From contig DRQG01000161.1 of assembly GCA_011369465.1 (NCBI GenBank), forward strand, positions 1 through 61,653: a DNA stretch of 61,653 nt. Reading direction: 5' to 3'. Within the stretch, counting starts at the first letter, position 1, and the number at the start of each line of letters is the position of its first letter. Under the pieces are notes generated by a model, which did not search any database, was not told where the DNA came from, and was given only the letters and a program-made list of their open reading frames with translations. The DNA is from Caldithrix abyssi. Its GTDB lineage: Bacteria > Calditrichota > Calditrichia > Calditrichales > Calditrichaceae. Shown in pieces: positions 42,500 to 51,569 of the stretch. A program made the position numbers and the translations under genes.

Positions 42500-45400
42500 T
42501 TATTCCAGTTCCAATTCCCAAATGGAGTATCCCCAACGGGTACCCCGTTGAATAAAATCTATTTTCAAGTAACGGGTTCGAATCCCCTGTAGATCGATGA
42601 CGTCCTTCGCTCCGTCGGAATTATCCTCTTTATAGACCGTTTCCCAATGTGTATTATCATCGGAAATGGAAATTTTGTATTCCTTGCCGTAAGCCGTTTC
42701 CCAGTGAAAAATTATTCTGTTCAATTCGGTCGGACGACCTAAATCGATCCAGGCCCATTGAGGGTCGGAAGCATCGCTGGACCAACGGGTTTCAAACTTA
42801 CCGTCCAGCGCATCATAAATCTGACCTGAAGAAGCACGTGCCCTGGCAATATATATTTTTTTTTCGTTTAACTCTTGTCTGAAGGATGCAAAATATTTGT
42901 CGTTATCCAAATAAGCGCATAACAGATTGTATAAATAGCTCTCGGCAACCGGATCGTAGCGCCGCTCATATAATCCCTTCGCGCTACTTTTGTTGGCAAG
43001 CAGGCGTCCCCGCACCTGGATACGTGAAAGGACGACCCAGCCTTTTCCATAGGGAATTTCCAGCACTGCCGGGACTTTTAGACTCAGGTTACAAACCGCC
43101 GCGGCATGGAATGGCCGGGTGGGATGCAGATTATGCTGACTCACTATTTCCCCGCCCAGCGCACCGTTGAACATTTTCAGGTGATCATCCTCTATTCCGC
43201 GCCATAAGGGATGACTGTTGTCGGTTTTGAAAACATAAGAATCGTACCCGCCGCGATCCCGGTCCTCACGCCGGACGATATGCACAGACAAATCATCCAG
43301 TAAAGAAACTTCCCTTTCCTCTTTCACTCCGTATTCCGCTTCCTGAATTATCAACACGCCGCCATTACGGACAAAAGAACTTAAATCCGATTTTTTGGCA
43401 GCGTACAGGCTGTCCAGCCCGCTGTGATTGATCAGAACCACCCGTGCCCCATTCAACGGATCGTTTAAGGTGTGGAACTTTAACTTCTTTTGTTCAAACA
43501 AATCCGTTATTTCTTTATGCGGATCGTGTATCACCAATCCTTTAGGCAGATCCGGCGGTATTGACGGCGCTGCAAAGACGAAAGCCGGTTTACGGCTGTA
43601 AGCCAAAACCCGACCGCTCTGATCTTCGAGGGTAGCCGTAATATCGTACTTTCCGGTCAGCTGTGGAAAAATGATAGGCGCGCTTACCCGAACATGCCGA
43701 CCCGATGCAGCGCTTATGGTTTCCTTGAAAACCTCACGTTCTTCGTCGATCCCGCTGAGTACAATGCGAGCTGTTAAACGGGTGTCTTTATTCGTATCGT
43801 TAAACAAGTAAAGCGGGATTTCACGCTGTTCGGAAATCAGAAAATGACGATCCCACAGTTCCAGGCTGACCCCCAAAGGCGCAAAGGCGTTTTTAAGAGT
43901 GGTTAACACCGGCTTAGGCCGTAAATCTTTAAGCGGTCCGAAAAACCAATTGGCCGTGGCTCCCTCGCCCACACTTAAATACACAAAGGGTAAAATTGCG
44001 TCGATATCCAAACGCCGCCATAACTCGGTGAGCTCCTGCGCCAAAAATGCCTGATGCTCCAATAAAGCGTCTTTATTGTAGGAATTACCCAGCCAGCGTT
44101 CCACCACAATTTGCGTTAGCGGAGTGGGGTTGCCTTCCCTGTCCAGCCACCACCATATATACTCATTAATCATGGTTGCCTGTTTGCTTTTCTGCAAATC
44201 GAAAACGGAACGGGAAAAGCCGAACTTTTCTCCATTGAGCACCGGACCCAGCGAATAAATATACGGATGGTCCTCGCCGAAATCGACCATTTCCCACGGC
44301 CGGCCAGGGTCTATTTTTTTTAGTTCAGGAATCAGCTCACCCGTAACCCATTCGTCTTCCGATTCGTTGAGCGGATCCCAAATAACGATGGAAGGATGGT
44401 TTATATTTTCCCTGATCCAGGCGGTAAATTCTTTACGGATTTGCTCCCTGCTGCCACCGGACGTCCAAAACATCCATTCATCCTGGAGCAGAATACCCCC
44501 CTCATCGGCAATGTCGTACCATTTATTGTACGCATGGCCTAAATGAAAACGGAAGAAAAACATATTGTGCGCTTTGGGGATTTCTACCAAGGCCTTTCTA
44601 ATCCATGAAGTATCCCAGGGCAGTAAACCGCGCGTCGTATCCGAAAGCATACGGTGGAAGGGAATGTTGCTGCCCAATAAAACACGACGCCGTCCGTTCA
44701 AATAAAAACTTCCGTTACGGATCGCAAATTCGCGCAACCCAAACGGAATAATCCGCCGATGCGCCAAACCTTTTGAATCCCGCAACTCAACTTCCAACTC
44801 ATACAAAAAGGGCTTCTCGGGCGACCAGAGCTGAAAACCTTTTAATCGCAAGCGGCAGGAATGTTCAGTGTTAGCCTTTTTACTGACCTCAATTGAAAAA
44901 ACCGGGCTTTCGGCCACAATGCGTTGTGATTCCTTTTCGCGAACAACATACCGCAGGTGAAAAGGCTGTTTTATTGTCTTTTGCCAGGACTCGATTTCCG
45001 AATAGATATCCACTGTTCCGTCAGTGATGTCGCTGTTGATACGCGTCCATTTAACCCTGCCCCCGCCATACAGGTGCAGCCACACATCTCCCCAGATGCC
45101 GGGTATCCATGATATTTTCTCGAAATCCGATCCGACGGCGCTGTGCTCCGGTAAAGATTCTTTTCGTCCGACGCGCACCAATAGTTCATTTTCCGCATCA
45201 AAGCGTATATATGGCGTCAAGTCAAATTCTTGTGAAGTGTAACAGGCAATATCGCCTCCTATATTGTGTCCGTTAATCCAGACCTGGGTTCCATATTTCA
45301 CCTGTTCTATCTGTAGAATGATTTTATCGCTCTTTTCTGATGGAGCAAGCTTAAACGATTTATGATACCAAAAAAAATTGTGTTCGGACCAGTTCAATGC

Positions 45401-45634
45401 CGGTTCGGCTACATCAACAAGCGCCGGAACAGCGATGTGATAATCAAACCGCTCCGGCATATCCGTTCCCGGTTGCAGTTGCCAGGTTCCGTTTAATGCC
45501 ACACGCTTATAATCCATTCCGAATCCTTGCTTAAACAATAAAACAATATATATTAAAAGAAAGAAGCGCCCCAAAGTCCATACCCCGTTTTTAGCTGCAA
45601 GAAAAACACAACATTTAATCACACTGGTTGCCAT
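42500..45634 (-). CDS. Glycoside hydrolase family 2 enzyme with C-terminal discoidin-like domain
   Basis: 1044 residues. An N-terminal hydrophobic segment (about 22-38) serves as signal or anchor. The order is GH2 sugar-binding jelly roll (about 45-190), Ig-like domain, TIM barrel (about 310-600), accessory beta domains, and an F5/8-type (CBM32-like) domain in the last 120 residues (ARASSGQIYDALDGKFETRW...). Acid/base Glu424 lies in WDPLNESEDEW and the nucleophile Glu491 in MINEYIWWW. GH2 members are beta-galactosidases, beta-mannosidases, beta-glucuronidases and others; which one is unclear here. A discoidin domain suggests binding to an insoluble or polymeric glycan. It follows the GH144 gene after 66 bases. 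Confidence 0.88.
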   Translation of the reverse strand: MATSVIKCCVFLAAKNGVWTLGRFFLLIYIVLLFKQGFGMDYKRVALNGTWQLQPGTDMPERFDYHIAVPALVDVAEPALNWSEHNFFWYHKSFKLAPSEKSDKIILQIEQVKYGTQVWINGHNIGGDIACYTSQEFDLTPYIRFDAENELLVRVGRKESLPEHSAVGSDFEKISWIPGIWGDVWLHLYGGGRVKWTRINSDITDGTVDIYSEIESWQKTIKQPFHLRYVVREKESQRIVAESPVFSIEVSKKANTEHSCRLRLKGFQLWSPEKPFLYELEVELRDSKGLAHRRIIPFGLREFAIRNGSFYLNGRRRVLLGSNIPFHRMLSDTTRGLLPWDTSWIRKALVEIPKAHNMFFFRFHLGHAYNKWYDIADEGGILLQDEWMFWTSGGSREQIRKEFTAWIRENINHPSIVIWDPLNESEDEWVTGELIPELKKIDPGRPWEMVDFGEDHPYIYSLGPVLNGEKFGFSRSVFDLQKSKQATMINEYIWWWLDREGNPTPLTQIVVERWLGNSYNKDALLEHQAFLAQELTELWRRLDIDAILPFVYLSVGEGATANWFFGPLKDLRPKPVLTTLKNAFAPLGVSLELWDRHFLISEQREIPLYLFNDTNKDTRLTARIVLSGIDEEREVFKETISAASGRHVRVSAPIIFPQLTGKYDITATLEDQSGRVLAYSRKPAFVFAAPSIPPDLPKGLVIHDPHKEITDLFEQKKLKFHTLNDPLNGARVVLINHSGLDSLYAAKKSDLSSFVRNGGVLIIQEAEYGVKEEREVSLLDDLSVHIVRREDRDRGGYDSYVFKTDNSHPLWRGIEDDHLKMFNGALGGEIVSQHNLHPTRPFHAAAVCNLSLKVPAVLEIPYGKGWVVLSRIQVRGRLLANKSSAKGLYERRYDPVAESYLYNLLCAYLDNDKYFASFRQELNEKKIYIARARASSGQIYDALDGKFETRWSSDASDPQWAWIDLGRPTELNRIIFHWETAYGKEYKISISDDNTHWETVYKEDNSDGAKDVIDLQGIRTRYLKIDFIQRGTRWGYSIWELELE

Positions 45635-45647
45635 TTAATACAAGGAA

Positions 45648-45672
45648 GGGGAAAGCCCTCAGGCATTTCCCC
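45648..45672 (-). other. Intercistronic hairpin between GH144 and GH2 genes
   Basis: GGGGAAAGCC at 45648-45657 and GGC-A-TTTCCCC at 45662-45672 pair around CTCA. No clear T-run follows on the minus strand, so this looks like a messenger-stabilising or partially attenuating stem rather than a full terminator. Confidence 0.5.
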
Positions 45673-45700
45673 TGCGTTTTGACATTATGTATTACATCGT

Positions 45701-48115
45701 TTATTTCAATAATGTCATTTTACGCTGTCCTACTCTGTCGCCAGCTTTCAAACGGTAAATATACACGCCGCTTGGAAGATCAGCAACAAAGAAGTTAACC
45801 GAATATTTGCCCGCCGACTGGTGCTGCTTTACCAGTACCTTAATCTTCTGTCCCAATAAATTGTAAACGGATAATTCCACGTTACCGGCCACGGATAGCT
45901 GATAGTTGATTGTTGTTACAGGATTAAAAGGATTGGGATAATTTTGCTTTAGTTCAAAAGTTAGAGCCAGCGCCGGATTTTCATCCTCTATTCCCACCAC
46001 CCAGCCAATGGAATCGAGCATGGCCGGAATTTCTTCATTAGCCATAAACATATTCCAGGGCAGTTGGCTCAGATGGTTCTCAATCATCGGTACTATGGTG
46101 CCCTGATCAATGGCCAGATAACTGGTAGCAAACCAATTTTCATCCAGATTGAAAGCATCCCTAAAACCGAATTCACCCCACAAATCCGGCCCGTAAGTAA
46201 AATAGAAGTGTTTTAAAGTGGCAATGGATTCCTCCGGAACATACGGCATGGCGCTGATGGCTGCCGTGGGAGTAATGGTACCATTGTCCCGTCCTGTTTG
46301 GGGTTCATGTGCGGAATAGCCCCAGGGGTCATCACTGGAGGTTAACCCCCACACCAGCTCGCTGTAACCCGTATGCCGGCCCGGATTATCGATGCAGTAG
46401 GCGCGGTTAATGAGCGAGATATTGCGGTTATTATCAAAATAATTACAGTAGGCGTCCGATTTATTACGAGGATCAAATCCTAAAAACGAATACTGGGTGA
46501 AAAACAACGGCCCGCCCAACGGCCAGCCCACCCATTGCTTATAACCATAGTACTCATTACCGTTTGCATAACTGGAAGAAGAAGCCCAGCCATCGTAATA
46601 CAAGGAAGCCGGCACCGGATGCGTTGGCGAGGCAATGGCCAATAGATAAGTAATCATCGTTTCGTTAAAACCCTGCAAAGGGAAATTCATGGCCCAACCG
46701 TAATTGGGCGACCAGTGCCAGTACAGATGATTCCCGTCCGTATCATCCATTCTACGGTACCAGTCCCATTCCACATCTTCCCACATCTGAGTGGCTCGGG
46801 TGCGGATTTCGCTTTCCACCGGATTATCGGAATCAAAGTATTGCCTTATGGCCAGAAGCCCCTGCACAAGATAGGCTGTTTCCACAAGGTCGCCGCCGTC
46901 ATCCTGCGCGCTAAAAGGTATGGTTTCGCCCGTAGAACCGTTTATCCAATGCGACCAGGCGCCGTGATAACGCGGCGTAACATCCTGCAGAAAGGTTAAT
47001 ATTTTCAAAATGCGGGAAGCAATGGAATCGCGCGGTTCAAAGCCCCGCTCGGCGCCCACCATCATCGTCAGCAACCCCATACCGGTACCGCCGGAAGCGC
47101 ATACATCTCCGGACCCTTTTCGTTCTAAGGCAAGTCCGCTCACCGGGTGACCGTAATCGTAAAAATAGCGGAATGTGGCTTCCTGTACAGAAACCAGTAA
47201 TTCCTCATCGGTCATCGCAAATGAAGCGGCGGAAACCGTATCGGAAGGGTCCGATTCAAGAAAGTTAAAATTTACTGCGGTAACGTAATACGAATAGGTT
47301 TGATCATTATGTCCCAGAAAATCGCTATAAACGGGAGAAGTATGTACCACGGCATTTACCTTTTCAAAAGGGCCTTCTGCCGTAGAAGCGCGGTAAATAT
47401 AGTAACCCTGCAAATCAGATTCTCTATTGGGACGCCAATGCAGGTCTATACGGCTGTCGCTCCCTTTTGCTATTAAGCCGGTGGGTGTAGCCGGCTTTTC
47501 ACTACCATTCGAACCAGCTTTAATGGCTTTTATCTCATCCAGCCAGGCGAGATGTTCCTGACCGTCCGCCGTATTTTGATAATGAAAAATGGTCTTGATA
47601 CGCGTGAAATCACAATTCTCTGTTCCCGGTTGCAAATCGCTTATGGGAATCAACACTTCTTGCCAGGTGGTCGTGTCGCCATCCACACCGCCGGTCAGAT
47701 AGTCCCCCACATTCACGCGGGTACTCTTATTATTGGATAAATCTTCCAACGCCAATTGAGGCAGATGTTCAGCGCTGATAGCCTGCGGAGCGTTTATCCA
47801 GTAAACAATGCTATCCAATTGGGTAAAGTCGTGTCCCGGCCAACCCGGTGAAGCTACGGCTATTCCCCAATCACCGCCGCTTTGCGATGTCCAGTGCAAG
47901 CGCAGACTGTGAGCACCTTTATACGGATGTTGCGCATCCACCGGAAATTTGTCATTGCCGCCGGCGAGTTCCAGTTCACTGGGAGACTGTTCAAAACCCC
48001 AGGAAGAATCATATAACTCATCTCCGTCCGGGGAATCTGAGAAAAAAATTGCATCATTTTGCGCCCATAAAGGAAGGGCAAGCAAAAATATAAAAATTAT
48101 AGATAAATACTTCAT
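45701..48115 (-). CDS. Secreted GH144-type glucanase (glucoamylase-like, PF10091) with Fn3 and sorting domain
   Basis: 804 residues from the Met at 48115, chosen because AAGG precedes it at a proper distance. A signal peptide (MKYLSIIFIFLLALPLWAQ) leads to a beta-sandwich binding domain (about 30-200), an Fn3 domain (about 205-300, PTGLIAKGSDSRIDLHW), then the alpha/alpha barrel at about 305-715 beginning DEELLVSVQEATFRYFYDYGHPVSGLALER. This 'glycoamylase' domain is the GH144 type, whose characterised members are endo-beta-1,2-glucanases. The C-terminal 80 residues are an NPFNP sorting domain (LKQNYPNPFNPVTTINYQL...). It is flanked by GH94 and GH2 genes. Substrate is inferred, not proven. Confidence 0.85.
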   Translation of the reverse strand: MKYLSIIFIFLLALPLWAQNDAIFFSDSPDGDELYDSSWGFEQSPSELELAGGNDKFPVDAQHPYKGAHSLRLHWTSQSGGDWGIAVASPGWPGHDFTQLDSIVYWINAPQAISAEHLPQLALEDLSNNKSTRVNVGDYLTGGVDGDTTTWQEVLIPISDLQPGTENCDFTRIKTIFHYQNTADGQEHLAWLDEIKAIKAGSNGSEKPATPTGLIAKGSDSRIDLHWRPNRESDLQGYYIYRASTAEGPFEKVNAVVHTSPVYSDFLGHNDQTYSYYVTAVNFNFLESDPSDTVSAASFAMTDEELLVSVQEATFRYFYDYGHPVSGLALERKGSGDVCASGGTGMGLLTMMVGAERGFEPRDSIASRILKILTFLQDVTPRYHGAWSHWINGSTGETIPFSAQDDGGDLVETAYLVQGLLAIRQYFDSDNPVESEIRTRATQMWEDVEWDWYRRMDDTDGNHLYWHWSPNYGWAMNFPLQGFNETMITYLLAIASPTHPVPASLYYDGWASSSSYANGNEYYGYKQWVGWPLGGPLFFTQYSFLGFDPRNKSDAYCNYFDNNRNISLINRAYCIDNPGRHTGYSELVWGLTSSDDPWGYSAHEPQTGRDNGTITPTAAISAMPYVPEESIATLKHFYFTYGPDLWGEFGFRDAFNLDENWFATSYLAIDQGTIVPMIENHLSQLPWNMFMANEEIPAMLDSIGWVVGIEDENPALALTFELKQNYPNPFNPVTTINYQLSVAGNVELSVYNLLGQKIKVLVKQHQSAGKYSVNFFVADLPSGVYIYRLKAGDRVGQRKMTLLK

Positions 48116-48129
48116 AAGATACATCCTTT

Positions 48130-50514
48130 TTATTTTCCAATTCCTCGCAAAACGCGTACTTCAACTTCATTTTGCTTTTTTACCACAGGGATCATATCTC
48201 CCGGCAATTCTTCATTCTCTAAAAATATCTTCAACCCGCCCCGGCCTATTTGCTTATCGTTCTGTATGGTAATGCGATACGAAACGCCGCGAAAATAACG
48301 CTTAATAAAAACGGAATCCCACTCCTCGGGGAAACAGGGTCGCAATCGTAGTCCATCATAATCGGATTGTAAACCTATCAGGTAATCGAGAGTCACGCGG
48401 AAGAACCAGCCGGCCGATCCTGTATACCAGGTCCATCCTCCTCGCCCGTATCTGTCCGAATCCCGGCCATCAATATTACCCGGCATAACGTAGGGTTCGG
48501 CCTGGTAGCGGTCCGGATGCATACCATTATACACGGGATTGACTTTTTTGAAAATCCTGTAAGCCAGATCGATGTCATTCATTCGGTTAGCGGCCCAGAT
48601 CGTCCAGGTTGCGGCGTGGGTATAAACACCGCCATTTTCGCGAACGCCTGGAGCATACCGCGAAAGATAACCTATCCGGTCATCCGGAGTTTGGTAAGCG
48701 GGCGCGAACAACTGCATGCCCACCTCACATTCCAATCGTTTAACCGCCTCGTACATGGCGGTTTTTTGTCGTTCTTCATTGGCAATGCCGGAAATGACTG
48801 CCCAAACCTGCGGATTCAAAAAAATCCGTTCCGGTTTGGATGAAGCGCTGCCTATCAGCTCACCATCATCTCGGCTGGCGCGCCAGAACCAGTGCCCGTC
48901 CCACCCGATCTCATTTACCGCGCGGCCGAGTTCTTCTTTTCGAGAACGGTAGTGACGCAATTTTTCCGTGTGCTTCATGCGCTGAAGAACCGTTTCTATT
49001 TCACTCAGAACATAATACAGAAATTGGGCCAACCAGACCGATTCCCCCTTACCATTCAATCCCACGGCACTCAAACCGTCATTCCAGTCGCCGGCCAAAA
49101 TAAGGGGCAGCCCGCGGCTGCTGAAACGGGACAAAACGAGATCGATGGACTTAAGGCAATGTTCCAAGATAGTTTGCTCTTGCTGATCGTCATAAAAAAC
49201 AACTTTTTCCCGCAGAATATCCCAATCGTTGGTTTCTTTAAGATATTGTATTACAACAAAAGGCAGCCATAACATATCGTCACTCATACGGGCATCCAAT
49301 CCTTGTTCGGAAAGCGGATGCCACCAGTGCAGTACATGGCCCGCTTTAAACTGGTGCCGGGCATGTAAGAGAATTTGTTCTTTTGTTTTTTCAGGCTTTA
49401 CATACAAAAACAATTGACTGTCCTGTAACTGATCACGGAAACCAAAGGCCCCGCTTTGCTGATAGTAGGCTGCCCGGGCCCACATTCGTCCGGAAATCGT
49501 CTGATATTTAAGCCAGTGGTTAGTCATAAAATTAAGCGCTTCGTCCGGTGTGTCCACTTGTGTTTTATCTATCAATTCCGCCCAACGCTTCCGCATCGCC
49601 TCAAATTCGGATTCTACTGTATTTCTCTTTCTCATTTTATCTGTCAGGCTGGAGATGCGCTGCTGGTCTTTTTCGGCGCCTAAAAAGAAATGGATGGTCT
49701 GTTCTTCGCCGGAATTCAGTTCTACGGTGGTGTGTAAGGCAGCAATGGAATCGTTCCAACGCCCGCTTTTCCCGCTCAAACGGCCCCGTTTCAGAGCCTG
49801 CGGAACGGTAAGCGATCCGTATTGTCCTATAAAACTTTCTTTATCACCCTCGTATCCGATCAGGGGTGCGCTGCTAAAAAAATAGGCCGTGTAAGGCCAA
49901 TTTGTGTTCCAGTGTCCACGCTGGGTCGGTATTTCCCACAAGCGCTTATTCGCTAATAAAAGCTGTTTCTTTTCATCAAAATGTGTTTCGATAAAAGTTT
50001 TGTGAAACTCGCGGTGACTGTCCGGTGCGGCTCCTAACAGCCATTCCAAATATGTGAACAACGACAGGCGTCTTTTTTGCGAGGAAAGATTTCTTAAACG
50101 CAGTGTCCATATTTCCATATTATCCGAAGATGAAACAAAAATACGGAAACGGGTTTCTATATTATGGTTACGACAGGTTATATGCGTATAGCCGATACCG
50201 TGCACACATTGATAATAATCTGCTTTTAAACTTACCGGTTTTAATGTAGGGCTCCAAATTACTTTGCTGTCTTCGTCGCGAATGTAAATGTATTTGCCCC
50301 AGTCATCCATTATTAAATCCTGGTTCCAGCGGGTTAATCTATTCAGGTTGGAATTGCCCAGCCAGCTAAACCCGCCGTTCACCTGAGAAACGACCAAACC
50401 ATAGTCGCCGTTAGAGATCACATTAACCCAAGGCTTGGGAGTTTGCGGGTTAGTTATCACATACTCACTGCCATCCTCGGTAAAATATCCGTATTTGGTT
50501 GCAAATTTTTTCAT
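48130..50514 (-). CDS. GH94 beta-glucoside phosphorylase (ChvB/oligoglucan-phosphorylase-like)
   Basis: 794 residues, no signal peptide, so cytoplasmic. GH94 enzymes split beta-linked glucosides with inorganic phosphate to give glucose-1-phosphate. The N-terminal beta-sandwich shows YGYFTEDGSEYVITNPQTPKPWVN and FSWLGNSNLNRLTRW; the barrel shows FGFRDQLQD (357-365), HWWHPLSEQGLDARMSDDMLWLP (396-418) and the acid-carrying DWND at 476-479. The 'HWWHP..SDDxLWLP' form is that of cyclic beta-1,2-glucan synthase and related phosphorylases, not of classical cellobiose phosphorylase. Next to GH144 this suggests phosphorolysis of beta-1,2-gluco-oligosaccharides taken up by the ABC transporter. It is 14 bases upstream of the GH144 start. 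Confidence 0.9.
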   Translation of the reverse strand: MKKFATKYGYFTEDGSEYVITNPQTPKPWVNVISNGDYGLVVSQVNGGFSWLGNSNLNRLTRWNQDLIMDDWGKYIYIRDEDSKVIWSPTLKPVSLKADYYQCVHGIGYTHITCRNHNIETRFRIFVSSSDNMEIWTLRLRNLSSQKRRLSLFTYLEWLLGAAPDSHREFHKTFIETHFDEKKQLLLANKRLWEIPTQRGHWNTNWPYTAYFFSSAPLIGYEGDKESFIGQYGSLTVPQALKRGRLSGKSGRWNDSIAALHTTVELNSGEEQTIHFFLGAEKDQQRISSLTDKMRKRNTVESEFEAMRKRWAELIDKTQVDTPDEALNFMTNHWLKYQTISGRMWARAAYYQQSGAFGFRDQLQDSQLFLYVKPEKTKEQILLHARHQFKAGHVLHWWHPLSEQGLDARMSDDMLWLPFVVIQYLKETNDWDILREKVVFYDDQQEQTILEHCLKSIDLVLSRFSSRGLPLILAGDWNDGLSAVGLNGKGESVWLAQFLYYVLSEIETVLQRMKHTEKLRHYRSRKEELGRAVNEIGWDGHWFWRASRDDGELIGSASSKPERIFLNPQVWAVISGIANEERQKTAMYEAVKRLECEVGMQLFAPAYQTPDDRIGYLSRYAPGVRENGGVYTHAATWTIWAANRMNDIDLAYRIFKKVNPVYNGMHPDRYQAEPYVMPGNIDGRDSDRYGRGGWTWYTGSAGWFFRVTLDYLIGLQSDYDGLRLRPCFPEEWDSVFIKRYFRGVSYRITIQNDKQIGRGGLKIFLENEELPGDMIPVVKKQNEVEVRVLRGIGK

Positions 50515-50531
50515 GTAATTCCTATTGCGTA

Positions 50532-51557
50532 TTAGAAGTTGATTTCAATCGAAAAACGGTGCACTGCGGTAAGCCGATTCCAATCGGCGTAAGCGTAATC
50601 CAGATGTAGCGGCATTTGCGGGGACAGATAATAAACAAATCCTGCACCGGCGGTAATTCCTTTTTCCGAGTCCTGTTCGAAAAGGGCCTGATAGCCCATC
50701 CGTAAATAGAAACGTTTCAAAAAGCCATATTCCACGCCTAAACTAACGCTTTCGGTGTTGTCGTTTGGGTGGCGCATTTCCAAAGCAGCGGTAAAAGCAT
50801 GATACTCATCGTTGATAATTTCCGCAGCCAGACCGAAACGGAATATGAGCGGCAATTCCCATTGGTCCGTTTGCAGATTGGCAAAAATATGTTCGCTGTC
50901 ACCATATTGATCCGGCATAAAATCATAATACACGAAGGCATCTTTACCGGTATATTTCATTTTAGAGCCAAAATTGGAAACGCTGATGCCCAACACCAGC
51001 CAGTCGGCGCTGGTTTGAAATAACAATCCTATGTCAAACGCAAACGTAGAAGCGGACATGTGCCAAATTTTTTCTAAAATATATTTGGCGTTAAAACCCA
51101 TAGAAAAACGATCCGTTAATTTCCGGGCATAACTTATCCCTAAGGCCATATCCATCGCGCTGAAGTATTCGCCTGTTCCTTCCGGCTCGAACTCATTGCG
51201 CACTTCCATATCAGGCATGGTCAGAGCGGTGATGCTTACGCCTATGGTGCCAAAATCGCCCGCTTTCAAAGCGCTTGCGGCAAAGTTGAATTTGGTATCA
51301 GCCAGCCAGTTACTGTACACAAAATTGATGGCGCCCTGTCCTTCCAATCGGGCCAAACCGGCCGGATTCCAGTAAATGGAAGATATATCATCAGCCAGAG
51401 CCACATAAGCTCCCCCCATACCGACAGCGCGCGCTCCTACCTGGATTTTCAGGAACTGTGCCGAGGTAGTACCGGTTTTGGTCAGAGAACCGCCGAGTAA
51501 AGCTGCGCTCCAGACTAATAAAATAAGTAAAGGAGATATCTTCAAAAAACGCCGCAT
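50532..51557 (-). CDS. PorV/PorQ-family outer-membrane barrel protein
   Basis: 341 residues, signal peptide about 1-23. The family mark is at the N-terminus: FLKIQVGARAVGMGGAYVALADDISSIYWNPAGLA. Fourteen or so alternating strands end in RFSIEINF, a typical outer-membrane terminus. In FCB bacteria PorV shuttles cargo of the type IX secretion machinery. The gene sits between a large secreted protein (12 bases upstream) and GH94, in a TonB receptor / large secreted protein / PorV-like set that probably works as a unit. Confidence 0.9.
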   Translation of the reverse strand: MRRFLKISPLLILLVWSAALLGGSLTKTGTTSAQFLKIQVGARAVGMGGAYVALADDISSIYWNPAGLARLEGQGAINFVYSNWLADTKFNFAASALKAGDFGTIGVSITALTMPDMEVRNEFEPEGTGEYFSAMDMALGISYARKLTDRFSMGFNAKYILEKIWHMSASTFAFDIGLLFQTSADWLVLGISVSNFGSKMKYTGKDAFVYYDFMPDQYGDSEHIFANLQTDQWELPLIFRFGLAAEIINDEYHAFTAALEMRHPNDNTESVSLGVEYGFLKRFYLRMGYQALFEQDSEKGITAGAGFVYYLSPQMPLHLDYAYADWNRLTAVHRFSIEINF

Positions 51558-51569
51558 AATCCGATCTCT